Positions 1 through 9,829 of a stretch of 64,000 nucleotides of DNA are shown one piece after another. This DNA comes from Terebella lapidaria (lineage: Eukaryota > Annelida > Polychaeta > Terebellida > Terebellidae). Below the pieces are notes generated by a model, which worked only from the letters and a program-made list of their open reading frames with translations, made no database searches and had not been told where the DNA came from. Location of the stretch: assembly GCA_949152475.1 (NCBI GenBank), contig OX424566.1, positions 26,326,423 through 26,390,422 of the forward strand, given 5' to 3'. Numbering within the stretch: position 1 is the stretch's first letter; each line of letters starts with the position of its first letter. The position numbers and the translations under genes were made by a program.

Positions 1-2400
1 CACGACATGGCCCAGGAAGTTGACCTGTTGTCGAAACAGCTCACACTTGGCGGGTTTCAGCTTCAGCCCGGCAGCCTGCAGTCTCCGGAACACGTCCTCG
101 AGGTTGTCCACAGCTTCTTGGAAAGTCTTTCCAAGACAGACGACATCGTCCAAATAAATTAGACAACGCTTCCATTGGAGTCCCCGCAGTGCCAGCTCCA
201 TTAGACGTTCAAAAGTAGCCGGGGCCGTCGCCAATCCAAACGGCATCACTTTAAATTGATAGAGTCCACTACGGGTAGTGAACGCCGTCTTCTCCTTGTC
301 CCTGTCGTCCATCTCGACCTGCCAGTAACCACTAGCCAAGTCTAGCGTCGAAAAATATCGTCCTCCTGACAAGGTATCAAAACTCTCGTCGACTCGAGGC
401 AGGGGGTACGCATCCTTCCGGGTGACATCATTTAGACGGCGGTAGTCGACGCAAAATTTCAGTGCACCATCCTTCTTTTTCACTAGCACGATGGGAGACG
501 ACCATGGACTGTCGCTTGGCTCCACAACGTCAGCTTTCAACATCTTGTCGACCTCGTCCTCGATCAGCTCTTGTTGGTAGTATGGGGCTCTCCTCAGAGG
601 CTGCTTGATCGGGGGGTGAACTCCCGTGTCGATGACGTGTTTCGCCAGGGACGTCCGGCCCAACCTCTTATCTGGTCCCATAAAGACCTGCTGGTGGCGT
701 CGAAGGAGATCGCTGACGACCTCCACCTCCTTTTCCGTCAAGTCCGGATGCATTCCCTCCAGGAGCGGTTCTAAATGCTCCGGGCACTCTGGTGTCTTCG
801 TCGACGATTCTGCGTGCATGGCGCGCACTCTGGTTTCGGGCTGCTCAGGCGTCCGGTTCCGCCACTTGGTGGAGTTTGGTGTAAGGGGCTCATGCTCCCT
901 CCCGCTCTCCTCCCGGTACCACTGTTCCCTTTTAGGTTCATTCTGGGTTGTTTTCCCTCCATCGGGACGAAATCCTAGGTCGATCACGGCCTCTATTCCG
1001 TGAAGCTCGGCTAGGATGGTCCCCATCAGCACAGTGCAAGCTCCAGCGCCGGCGTTCAGAAGTACCACCGGTACCAGGCGTCCTCGGGGTCGTACCAGGG
1101 CTCGTCCCACTACGAGGGGGTCGTCCTCCAACGGCTCTCTTGCGGACTGCACGAGGCCGGCCTTCGGAACTCCTCCCTCACTTCCTGTCAGCTTGAGGTC
1201 CACCATCATCTCTGAAAAGGGTGGCAAGACGACCGTCTCCTCCGTCACCAGTGTGTAGACGGCGTCCTCGTGGCCCGAGCTCATCACTACGGTAGTGTCG
1301 CCCACCTGCCACTCGCCCTTACGCAGATCCAGCTGTCCCCCAATCTGTTGAAGTACATCAAGCCCCAACACTCCCGGGATCCCTAGTTTGGCTACCAGTA
1401 CGTCTGCCGACACGAGTCGTGTGCCCAGTAGAAGTTGAACTGTCATCTCTCCTTGAACCTGTAAGTAGTCTCCGGTTGCTGCCCGTAACCTTATTCTCGT
1501 CTGCCTTATCATTGCTTTATGTTCGTCATCCATTTGGTCGAAGAGACACTCGTCCAGAACGGTGGAAGAGGCACCCGTGTCCACCAACATACGAGTTGCC
1601 TTCCCCATAACGTGGCACGCCGCATACCACGCCAATGTGCCTCGGGCACCGGCTGACAGCGACACCACCTGGCCATTTCTGTCAATCTTAAGAGAGCTGC
1701 CACTCTCCTCAGGGACGCCGCCCTGGATAAGTACTGAGTCGTCCAACCACAGTGATGCACCACCCTGGTCCTCTCTGTCAGTCTTAAGGGAATCACTCCC
1801 CTCGGAACCGCCGCTCCGGATAAGTAATGAGTCGTCCACCAGCAATAGCTGCTGCGCTGGCCCCTTGGTCATTCCGCTCCACCGGCCCTCCGTCTCCTCT
1901 TTCACGGCTGCTTGTGGTTCAGTTGCATGGGGGGGTCCCTGCTGTTTCGCAGCCTCCAGCCTCAAGGTTGTAACCTGTTGGTTCTCCTTGCTGCTAGCAG
2001 AAACCTCGTTGATGTCTCCGTGGGTCCCCAGACGCTCCACGGCTCCATCGGTCTGCATTTCGTTGACGTCTCCGCGGGGCATTAGACGCTCCACGGCTCC
2101 ATCGGTTTGCGTTTCGTTGACGTCTCCGCGGGTCATTAGACGCTCCGCGGCTCCATCAGTTTGCTGTACATTGGCACTCCCGTCTGTGTTGACAGGCTTG
2201 CCCTCCAAATAGTCGAGAATTCGATCCTCGAGCTCCTCCTGCGCCCATCCAGTTACTTCGGATGCACACCGGAAAAACCTATTAAAAATCTGTGAAACTA
2301 AAAATTCCCCCCTGGCAATGTGTTCTTCACGTCTTCGTCGAGCTTATCGCCTGTGAAGCCGTGCACACACCTGCCAATGGCCCATACGGTTGGGGGCTGG
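1..2400 (-). CDS. pol: Gypsy pol polyprotein, partial (protease and reverse transcriptase)
   Basis: Minus-strand translation shows a retroviral-type aspartic protease with the active-site stretch LVDTGASSTVLD near 1560-1600, then a linker. The reverse transcriptase follows, with the fingers/palm stretch VLVKKKDGALKFCVDYRRLN near 430-490, PFGLATAPATFERLM near 200-240 and the catalytic YLDDVV near 150-165. The segment ends with FRQQVNFLGHV at the window edge. PFGL and YLDD are typical of Ty3/Gypsy reverse transcriptases, and BEL/Pao enzymes differ there. N-terminal to the protease is a low-complexity stretch with a threefold repeat of about 18 residues (pattern ERLMTRGDVNETQTDGAV; about 2010-2190). 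Start not determined: Gypsy pol is usually made by frameshift or read-through from gag, which ends at 2409. Confidence 0.85.
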
Positions 2401-2408
2401 TATGAGCC

Positions 2409-4976
2409 CTACTGGTTTTCCGACTCCTCGTCTGTCAAACTGTTCCGCTCACCAATCTCCTCGATTAGTCGACTCAAGCGCTCCTCCTTGGTCCGAGGTG
2501 GCGGCCGATCTGGACACTGGTACTTCCGATGACCCGGCTTCCCACAGTACCAACAGTCATCTGGTCCTGGCCTAGCGCTTGGTCCCTTGTTCTCAGCAGT
2601 GGCGGCCCTCGGCTTGATGGATAGCACCTGCTCACACAGCTCGATTAGTCGATCCAGCTTCCTGTCTTGGCTCTCAAAGAGCCCCTTGAAGTAGGGAAGT
2701 CTGGGTAGACCCGCTACGTTCGGCTGGTTGCTCTGCTGCCCACTGGTGGTAATCTCGCCTCCCTGCTGGTTCTTTAATAGCTGTAGGACCCGTCCTAGAG
2801 CTGGCTCGGAGTCCTCCGACTCTATGGACATCACCGGCTTCCCAGGCTTGGGTTTGACACATTCGTACTGGGTCACGAACGCTATGGCCTCCTCCATGGT
2901 CTTCATCTTCCTCATGAGCGCCATCACCTTCATGTCCCCATCTGGATGGCCCTTCCAGAAGTGGTCTAAGGCGATAGCCTCCTGAGCTGCGGAGTTCAGA
3001 TCCGGATAACCACGGCCGGCCAGTCGCTGCAACTCATAGCCGTACTGCTGGGGTGTCTCTGCCTTCCTGCGGGTTCTCTGTCCCAAGGTCGCCTTGTAGG
3101 ACTCCTCTTGACAGTCAGGGTCGAATCGTAGGGTCAGCTTGTCGGTCAGAACGTCGATGTCCCTCCGGTCTGCAGGACTCAGGCTGGTCAGCATTCGTCG
3201 CGCCTCTCCTGTCAAGCTCCCGGCTAAGTAGACGCCCTGTTCCCGCTTGCTCCATCCGTTGACCATTGCGATGACGTCAAAGTGGGCCCGGTACACCGGC
3301 CACTCTATGGAAGTCCCATCGAACTTGTCAGGGGTCAGCATCTTCCGGTTCCTTCTGCCGCTCTGATTCCAGGCTATGCTGTCCTCGGACGACGAGTCCT
3401 CCTGCCTCCGTCTCGGCCTAGGGCTTCGTCGGTGCAGCTGCGGTCCCCGCCTCGGTGGTCTCCTCCCCCGTGCTGGGTAACCATGGCTGCTGTCGGTCCC
3501 TCCATCAGATGAAGGCTCCTCATCGCCCGATGATGAGAAAGGGTGCTGTCTCCGGCCTTCTTGGGTGACTGAAATAGAAGCTGGATTTCTCCAGGAGGCT
3601 GGCTGTCTCGGTTGTCGACTGGGTGAAGACCTCTCTCTTCCGCGAACGCTGTCTTCCGCGAACCCTCCGCGAACACTGTCTTCCGCGAACCTTCCGCGAA
3701 CGGACTCCTCCGCCAACAGCTCCCGAAGAAGTTCTTCCGCGAACAGGCCTCTTCCGCGAACGCCGTCTTCCGCGAGTCTTCCGCGAACGGGCTCGTCCGC
3801 CAAGATGTCTCGGAGACGTCCCTCCACAAAAGATGTACGTCCGCGAACGCCATCTTCCGCGAGTCTTCCGCGAACCGGCTCATCCGCGAATGGTCTTCCC
3901 CGTCTATTCTGAAAAACTGGAAAGGAAGATTGGTCGCCTGGATCACTCCTTTCGTCGAGCCGCCGTCTGGGTGAACACTCCTCTCTCCCGCGAACACTCT
4001 CTTCCGCGAGTCGTCCTCGTCCGCGAACGTGGTCGTCCGCGAAGGGCCCTCCCCGGTCACAAGCGTCCTCGTCACCAAAGACTTCCCCTCGCCCACGAGC
4101 CCGTTCATCCACGAAGGATCCCCGGCTGCAAGCGTCCCTGTCGCCGAAGAATGCCTCTCGTCCGCGAATGTTCTCTTCCGCGAAAAGTCCTCTCCCTCTC
4201 GAGCTGCTCTCTTGGGTCGGAGCCCAAGTAACCCGTCCTCCAGTCACTCCCGTTTGTCGACTCGTCACACCAGACCGCTGCCCTGTTGCACCAGACTGCT
4301 GCTGGGACTGGTCCCAAAGCCGTCTCAATGCTGCATTCTCAGGAGGTGCCACACTTGGACTCTGCTCCGGTTGCTGTAGCCGATCCCTCCTCGTCCAGAT
4401 TGACGTACTCCGGTCCCAGCACTCGTCGGAACTCGGGGCCCCTCCTAACGCTCTCAAGGCAGGTTGACCTCTCCCTGTCTCGATCGTGCTGCCACCCAGA
4501 GTCGTGTCTGAAAAGAAAACGGTTGTCGGGTGTCTGGCTCCGGGGTCTCTGTTGACTCGTCGACTGGCCCATGGAAGGTCTCGACCTCCCTGGTTGCTCC
4601 TCACTCGTCGAAACGTCCCGTCTGCCCCTGGCTGTGAAGCTGCTCTTCCGCGAACGGTCGTCTTCCGCGAACGTTGTCTTCCGCGAACGGTCGTCGGCCT
4701 CTTCCGCCGAGGTCGTCTTCCGCGAACGGTTGTCGTCCGCGAACGTCTTCCGCGAACGGTCGTCTTCCGCGAACGTCTTCCGCGAACGGTCGTCTCCCTC
4801 TTCCGGAAAGGTCGACTTCTGCGAACCGCTGTCTTCCTCGTCCGCAAGTGAGGCCGTCCGCGAAGAGTCTTCCTCTTCACCTCCTGTCTTCCCTGGGGCA
4901 GTTTCGTCGTTTTCGCCGGACATGAGGGATGCTGAGGTTCGTTCCCTGGCAGTAGACCCTCGGGGATCCTGGTCAC
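2409..4976 (-). CDS. gag: Gypsy gag polyprotein with Arg-rich repeat region and CCHC knuckle
   Basis: An open frame of 855 codons on the minus strand. The N-terminal half is a low-complexity Arg/Glu-rich tandem repeat (units like VRGRRSRKTT and FAEDSVRGR) built from the TTCGCGGAA DNA motif. The middle (about 3330-2700) matches a retrotransposon gag domain (GTSIEWPVYRAHFDVIAMV, then YKATLGQRTRRKAETPQQYG). Near the C-terminus is one CCHC zinc knuckle, CWYCGKPGHRKYQC (about 2520-2565). Gag forms the particle shell and the knuckle binds the element RNA. The stretch nearest the primer-binding site has no ATG in this frame, so the listed start is only the limit of the open frame; the repeat region is open in more than one frame. 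Confidence 0.75.
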   Translation of the reverse strand: MTRIPEGLLPGNEPQHPSCPAKTTKLPQGRQEVKRKTLRGRPHLRTRKTAVRRSRPFRKRETTVRGRRSRKTTVRGRRSRTTTVRGRRPRRKRPTTVRGRQRSRKTTVRGRAASQPGADGTFRRVRSNQGGRDLPWASRRVNRDPGARHPTTVFFSDTTLGGSTIETGRGQPALRALGGAPSSDECWDRSTSIWTRRDRLQQPEQSPSVAPPENAALRRLWDQSQQQSGATGQRSGVTSRQTGVTGGRVTWAPTQESSSRGRGLFAEENIRGREAFFGDRDACSRGSFVDERARGRGEVFGDEDACDRGGPFADDHVRGRGRLAEESVRGREECSPRRRLDERSDPGDQSSFPVFQNRRGRPFADEPVRGRLAEDGVRGRTSFVEGRLRDILADEPVRGRLAEDGVRGRGLFAEELLRELLAEESVRGRFAEDSVRGGFAEDSVRGRERSSPSRQPRQPASWRNPASISVTQEGRRQHPFSSSGDEEPSSDGGTDSSHGYPARGRRPPRRGPQLHRRSPRPRRRQEDSSSEDSIAWNQSGRRNRKMLTPDKFDGTSIEWPVYRAHFDVIAMVNGWSKREQGVYLAGSLTGEARRMLTSLSPADRRDIDVLTDKLTLRFDPDCQEESYKATLGQRTRRKAETPQQYGYELQRLAGRGYPDLNSAAQEAIALDHFWKGHPDGDMKVMALMRKMKTMEEAIAFVTQYECVKPKPGKPVMSIESEDSEPALGRVLQLLKNQQGGEITTSGQQSNQPNVAGLPRLPYFKGLFESQDRKLDRLIELCEQVLSIKPRAATAENKGPSARPGPDDCWYCGKPGHRKYQCPDRPPPRTKEERLSRLIEEIGERNSLTDEESENQ
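3640..4195. repeat. TTCCGCGAA motif array inside gag (proximal block)
   Basis: The same TTCCGCGAA motif as in the LTR recurs many times within gag coding sequence, spaced irregularly at 10-30 bp. Read on the minus strand it gives FAED, SRKT or VRGR depending on frame, and none of the three frames of the motif creates a stop. Confidence 0.8.
4640..4870. repeat. TTCCGCGAA motif array inside gag (distal block)
   Basis: Second dense block of the motif, close to the primer-binding site; units such as TTCCGCGAACGGTCGTC repeat at 15-27 bp. Same sequence family as the U3 array. Confidence 0.8.
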
Positions 4977-5542
4977 GGCACCAAGTTGTGACGTTTGGTA
5001 ATGACTTGTTTTCGGTGTGGCCCAAAAAACCTGGTTTCTCTGATCGTATAGACTTTATGTAACTCCCGCTCGTTGTGATTCGAGAGCCGTCACTAATCTG
5101 GCGTTCCCCAACGCTGGTGTATCATCACTCCGTAGCTTACCGGCTTCACTTAGGCAAGAAGCAACTCAGATGTAAATAAATTGAAGATTTATATACATCA
5201 AATCAACTTACAATTGTATGGCTGGTCACCCACGTGACGTACAAATATGAAGTTCAGACATGGAGCACTGTATGATCACATTTCAAAAATAAATAGTGCA
5301 CGAGGGCACAACTAAAAAGAGTTCTTAGCCGGCGGCGTCTCTCTGTCCCTTCCCGTTGAAGTTTCCCGTCCCGTTTAGTCGAATGGTTTCTCCAGGTAGT
5401 CGGTCTAATCCCGGTTGACTCTAAGGCCCTGAAGAAGGAGTCGTCCGCACGGAGTTCGTCGAGTCCCTTGGCTGTGGCGGTGACGATCTCCCCACGGTCG
5501 ATGTCGCTGTTGCAGTGCTCCCAGAGCGGCCGTCCGCTCTCC

Positions 5543-5552
5543 CTTATATAGC
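5543..5552 (-). promoter_or_regulatory. TATA box of the Gypsy LTR
   Basis: Minus-strand GCTATATAAG lies downstream of the TTCGCGGAA array and roughly 560 bp from the LTR's 3' end, the position expected for the U3/R promoter of an LTR element. Inference from sequence only. Confidence 0.55.
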
Positions 5553-5587
5553 CAGGGTGGCTGCGTGCGCATCTTCGTCCGCGAAAG

Positions 5588-5830
5588 TATCTTCCGCACT
5601 CTTCTCCACGTGGTGAAGACTGCGTCCGCGAACGGTTCTTCCGCGAAGGCTCCTCTTCCGCGAACGGTTCTTCCGCGAAGGCTCCTCTTCCGCGAACGGT
5701 GCTTCCGCGACTGATGCTTCCGCTGATGATGCTTCGCAATCGTGCTTCCGCGAACGGTTATTCCGCGAACGATGCTTCCGCTGATGATGCTTCCACAATC
5801 GTGCTTCCGCGAACGGTGTCTTCGCAAGTG
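5588..5830. repeat. TTCCGCGAA motif array in the LTR U3
   Basis: Seven exact TTCCGCGAA copies plus variants (TTCCGCGAC, TTCCGCTGA, TTCGCAA) lie in about 240 bp just upstream of the TATA box. Part of it is a tandem unit of about 29 bp (CGGTTCTTCCGCGAAGGCTC and similar). The core is an inverted half-site pair TTC-N3-GAA. Confidence 0.8.
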
Positions 5831-5897
5831 GACTTTGTAGATCACGTGACCGTTCCTAACGAACGTTTCAGCGCGGCAGTTGCGTGGTTTTGTTACA

Positions 5898-7076
5898 GTG
5901 TGAATGAATCTGTGGTACGACCCAACTTCGATCATTGCCAGAGGTACCTCTTCTCATGCACTGTCTCATGCCATGTAGAAATATTGGACATTTTTAACGT
6001 GATGAACTAGCTCCTTCGTAATTTACGATATATAACTTCACTCGCAAACATATTTCAAGTTGACTATTACCGTTCGAGATGCCGCATAACGGTAATTGGG
6101 TTCCACGGAGGATAGCCTGTTGACCAGTTTCTCCTCGAGATTGCACGCGCCATCCGCACGGGTTGATATGACCAATTAAAAAAATTAAAAAAATTAGGGT
6201 TTAACGGTTGACAGGGTGTGATAGTATAATCATAGTACTTCAATAAAATCCAGGTCACTATAGAGCATGATAGTACCAATGTTTCATAAAATGACGTTGA
6301 ACAGGACCCCTGTCAATTTAGCTCGTTTTCAGATCGCAATTGCCGACATAGCATACATTCAGCAAAACCTTTCTCTACTCCAAATCCCGGGAAATACCAT
6401 CGGGATTTTTGCTGTTCCCAAAACCAGACACGTGCAAAATAAACCAGCACGTGGATCAATATCGCTTCGCGTTGTCCCCCTAGGCAACCATACATCTGGC
6501 GAAATGACGTCACTTAAAACGGAATCCTCAATGTGTGAGGCATCCCTTCTATTCCTGGCTTATACCCGCACGTGGTTCTAGCATTATGTCAAATGACGGT
6601 TTAAACCCGCCTCACGAAGTGCGTACTATTTTCGTTTCAGATTGATAAAATAAACGCAAACGGCCAATATGATAACTTTACTTATGAAAATATTTCATAT
6701 TTTGATGTGGAAATCGGCTTTATTTCCGCTAAGATTTTGTTCACGACCGTTAAATGACTTGAATGCGAGCACTTGTGATTGGTCGGAAAGTGACAGCATT
6801 CGGGAAATTTGGACGGGAAAGTCTATGAAAAGGTCCATTTTCACAGTTTAATCATGCATGACTAAAATTAATCGATATTCATAGGGCATGGTCGGTGCTG
6901 ACCAGTAAGGCGACTAAACTTTGACAACAATACTGACTTTGTTATGCATGGACGGTTTTCCAAGAAGAGGGCATTAAATGCAACGTGGGTCTTTACTGAA
7001 AGACTTCAATAAATTTGCAATTGGCGTAGGTACCCCATTGCTCGAAAGACTTAGTCCACGGTTCTATTGTTCTTTA
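5898..7076. other. Intergenic, no feature recognised
   Basis: Only short open frames without recognisable motifs. The sequence is AT-rich and no repeat edge was identified. Confidence 0.5.
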
Positions 7077-7164
7077 CAGTAGATTATTCTTCAGAATCTA
7101 CTGGGAGACGGTTCCCAGTAGAATATTGCAGTAGATTATACTTTCCAATAATCTACTGCAATAT
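7077..7164. repeat. Cluster of three adjacent perfect hairpins
   Basis: Three hairpins in a row share one word, CAGTAGATTAT or its complement. Stems: 9 bp (7077-7085 with 7095-7103), 10 bp (7097-7106 with 7113-7122) and 17 bp (7123-7139 with 7148-7164, ATATTGCAGTAGATTAT). A further ATAATCTACTGC at 7163-7174 gives an alternative partner. No protein or RNA family recognised. Confidence 0.85.
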
Positions 7165-7336
7165 AATCTACTGCGTGTAAAAACAACAACCGCCAGTGTA
7201 CAAACTGCATCTGCTCAAACAAAACGCGTTTGTTTACGTACTAGCGAGTCGTTGTCATCATTGCCGAAAACTAATTTGTTTGATGCCATGGAACATTGGT
7301 CGAGGGCATTACGTAAAGGAGAAGGCCTAAGGTTGA

Positions 7337-7398
7337 GGTCTTTGCCTTCAAGAGGGCCCAGCGCGCGAAGCGCGCGGGCCCTCTTGAAGGCAAAGACC
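7337..7398. repeat. Perfect 23-bp inverted repeat with GC-rich loop
   Basis: Arms 7337-7359 and 7376-7398 are exact reverse complements (GGTCTTTGCCTTCAAGAGGG then CCC). The 16-base centre itself pairs as GCGCGC-GAA-GCGCGC. The whole 62 bp can fold with about three unpaired bases at the tip. It contains AAGAGGGCCC, which also occurs in the hairpin at 22 kb. Confidence 0.85.
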
Positions 7399-7524
7399 GA
7401 AACCGCAGATATTCTCCTACATAGTGAATGCACCACCCCCTCCAACAACCTATGCCCCCACCCTCAACCCTCCACTCAGCACACTGTATACAGTAACACA
7501 CTACATTTTGGGGGTCAAATATTA

Positions 7525-7615
7525 AACTAATTCTCTATTCAATAGGATTAAAATGGTGCGAGACGGATTATATGTTATGTTTTCACTGGACGAGTAGTAC
7601 TGAGCAGCGTACATT
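7525..7615 (+). mobile_element. Old, diverged copy of the hAT-type MITE family
   Basis: The core resembles the copies at 22,236 and 42,727: ATTCAATAGGATTAAAA, then GGTGCGAGACGGATTA and GGACGAGTAGTA, then GAGCAGCGTAC. The terminal repeats are too eroded to place the ends or a target duplication. Confidence 0.6.
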
Positions 7616-9064
7616 ATTTGTGTCCGATTCGCAGAACAATTCTCAAATGCGGTGGAGTGGAACCGAGAATCCCGATCAACAGCAGGTGAAAACTGTAAAG
7701 CGCTGCCTTAGACTCAACTCAGATATACTAGTTCAAATGCGTGTCCCAGTTGAACGACGGCGTTCTATTGTTAGGGCTACAGTTCAAGCGCTTCGGATTG
7801 AATGATTTTCTGGTTGTTTCGCTGAGTGCGTTTGAGATGTTTTTTCCTCCCTGGTAACTCGATCATGAATATTGCTCAAATGAAATATTATGAATGGAAA
7901 TTATGGAGCAGAATTGGGGCCAAAATTAATGACATGTTATATTTTTCTATATTCAATTTTACCTTGAGATCATATATTGCTAAACTATCAATTAAAGACA
8001 TGTAAACTTCAGATTGTAGAAAACACATACAACAATAGGCACATTCTCTGTTTAAAACTGTATCATTTAAACTTTAATGTTTAAACATTTCAAAAATGAA
8101 CTACCCATATGTGTGAAGAAAGGAAAATAAAATTTATATTTCATTGTTCAATTCAGTAAAATGCAAAGAAAACTTTATATAACTTGTTTTCTTCTTCCGT
8201 ATTTCAACACCTTACATGTATATAATTCAAGTTTTGTCATTTACCCATTGCTAATTCCGCATTCACAAATCTATCTTTTGTATTTCAAAATTTCGTGTTT
8301 GAAAGTTCATGTTTGAAAGTTCGTATTTGGAAGTCTTGAAGTATGTCACGAAGTATGTCATGAAGTATGTCGCGAAGTATGTTAGAGGAGTGTGAAACTA
8401 AATGCCCCCCTGATGCGGCCTCCCTGCCGGCGCAAAGACTCCTGGCTGGTGTCTGCACAGCCGACTTCGACAAAACTTTCATGTTGTACCCATCTACCAG
8501 CCGTTTTTACTCCGCCAAAAGATTTTTAATGAAGAGAAAAGTAACGGTGAGTTATCCTTTTCAAGTTTTCGAAGTACACAATCAATTTATTTTGTTGAAT
8601 TTAATCTCCGAAATGTGGTGTCTGGGCGATAATTAGGGCTCATAGGCTTGTAATCGGCGAAGACGAAAACGAAGCAAACGCCCGTCTTCACGGTGGCTAG
8701 GCGTTACGCGCTATTCAGGGAGTGCCGCGTAAAAACATGAGTATTACGCGTTATTCGTGAGGAAATGGCAGCCTCTGGTTGACTTCTAGCAGGAAATACA
8801 TACAATTTCTCTAATTTTACCGTTTTGAAATGTCGGATTTGGTTTTGCACGGAACATTATTCATGATTGTTGTTGAGAGTTTAAAGACCTAGTAGCATGC
8901 CGACGAAAGTGCTTCTCATTTAGTTTATTGTGAATAGTTCTCAGTGAATTCGAACGAATTTTACAAATGCAATCAATAGGTTTCGAGAAATTGAATCAAA
9001 TAGGCCTTCCCTCCGTAAATTGCCGAAGATTTTGATCCCGATTTTAGTATGGGTCACGTGGTTT

Positions 9065-9406
9065 GTGACGTCAGTTGAGGCAGAACTGAAAGTACATGTA
9101 GCCAGCAAGGTAAACTGCATGTCGCATTATTCATTCCCGTGGTGTATGTTTGTCTATTCAAGTGCACGGGTGAGATGGCGGGAATACCGCATTTCTTGTC
9201 TTGATATTTAGAATCAGTACTATTTATTCACCCGGAACGGAGGTTTGTTGAACTGCAGGATGTCCAGAATTTGCTGGATTTATTGTGTTTTCTTCTGAAT
9301 CTCATGCATTCTGGAGTGGTTTTCCATCTTTGAGCTGGCCGCCCAAATTACGTATTTTACGTTTTTGGCCAGCCATCAAAGCACATTTTGCCTCAACTGA
9401 CGTCAC
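9065..9406. repeat. 342-bp inverted-repeat segment with CRE-like ends
   Basis: GTGACGTCAGTTGAGGCA (9065-9082) and its exact complement (9389-9406) bound 306 bp. Each arm contains TGACGTCA, the CREB/ATF palindrome. It lies inside the left arm of the foldback and I did not see it in the right arm, so it may be a separate MITE. Confidence 0.6.
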
Positions 9407-9829
9407 GATTACGGAAACTGCCGAAGCTATTTTTTCATCGGCATGAGAAGGCGACTGTAATCCTCGCTCAATATACTCGATTACATTATGTTATTAACAT
9501 AACGCTGTTATTAACTACCAATTACCGCTAACATCATTTTTATCACTAAATATCTAGTCCAGCGGCTTAGCAACATAATCGTTCAAATTGTGATACAAGC
9601 ATGAAATTTAACACACACGTTGACATTAGGTCACTTTTCAAAATTGAACGTTTAGCCACTCCGAAAAAACAAAATGGCCGCCATTTTCCAAGATGGCCGC
9701 CATTTTGTCTAGGTCAAGACTTTTCACACAATAAAAACTACATAAGTTTGCATTTATGGTATATCAGAATATTTTTAAAACGTTTTTATCATTACTAAAT
9801 TTTTTCAAATGTACCTCCGATGGGCGCCA

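Larger units (their letters stand above)
1..5897 (-). mobile_element. Ty3/Gypsy-type LTR retrotransposon, 5' part, cut by window edge
   Basis: Read on the minus strand, the order is LTR, primer-binding site, gag, protease, reverse transcriptase, which is the Ty3/Gypsy arrangement up to the window edge. RNase H, integrase and the 3' LTR would lie to the left of position 1 and are not seen. The primer-binding site (TGGTGCCGTGACC on the minus strand, near 4974-4986) sits directly after the LTR. The pol frame looks open over the visible part, so the copy may be fairly young, but age cannot be measured because the second LTR is outside the window. Clade within Ty3/Gypsy was not assigned. Confidence 0.85.
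4987..5897 (-). repeat. 5' LTR of the Gypsy element
   Basis: Boundaries were inferred from the primer-binding site on one side and TGT...ACA termini: on the minus strand the segment begins TGTAACAAAACC (at 5897) and ends ...CGTCACA (at 4987). A TATA box (CTATATAAGG on minus, about 5543-5552) splits it into a U3 of about 350 bp rich in TTCGCGGAA motifs and a longer R-U5. The partner LTR is not in the window, so the outer edge was not confirmed by alignment. Confidence 0.65.

Noticed and set aside
1509-1796. Minus-strand 95-codon frame and the plus-strand frames within 571-2575
   Set aside because: Shadows of the gag-pol coding sequence of the LTR element.
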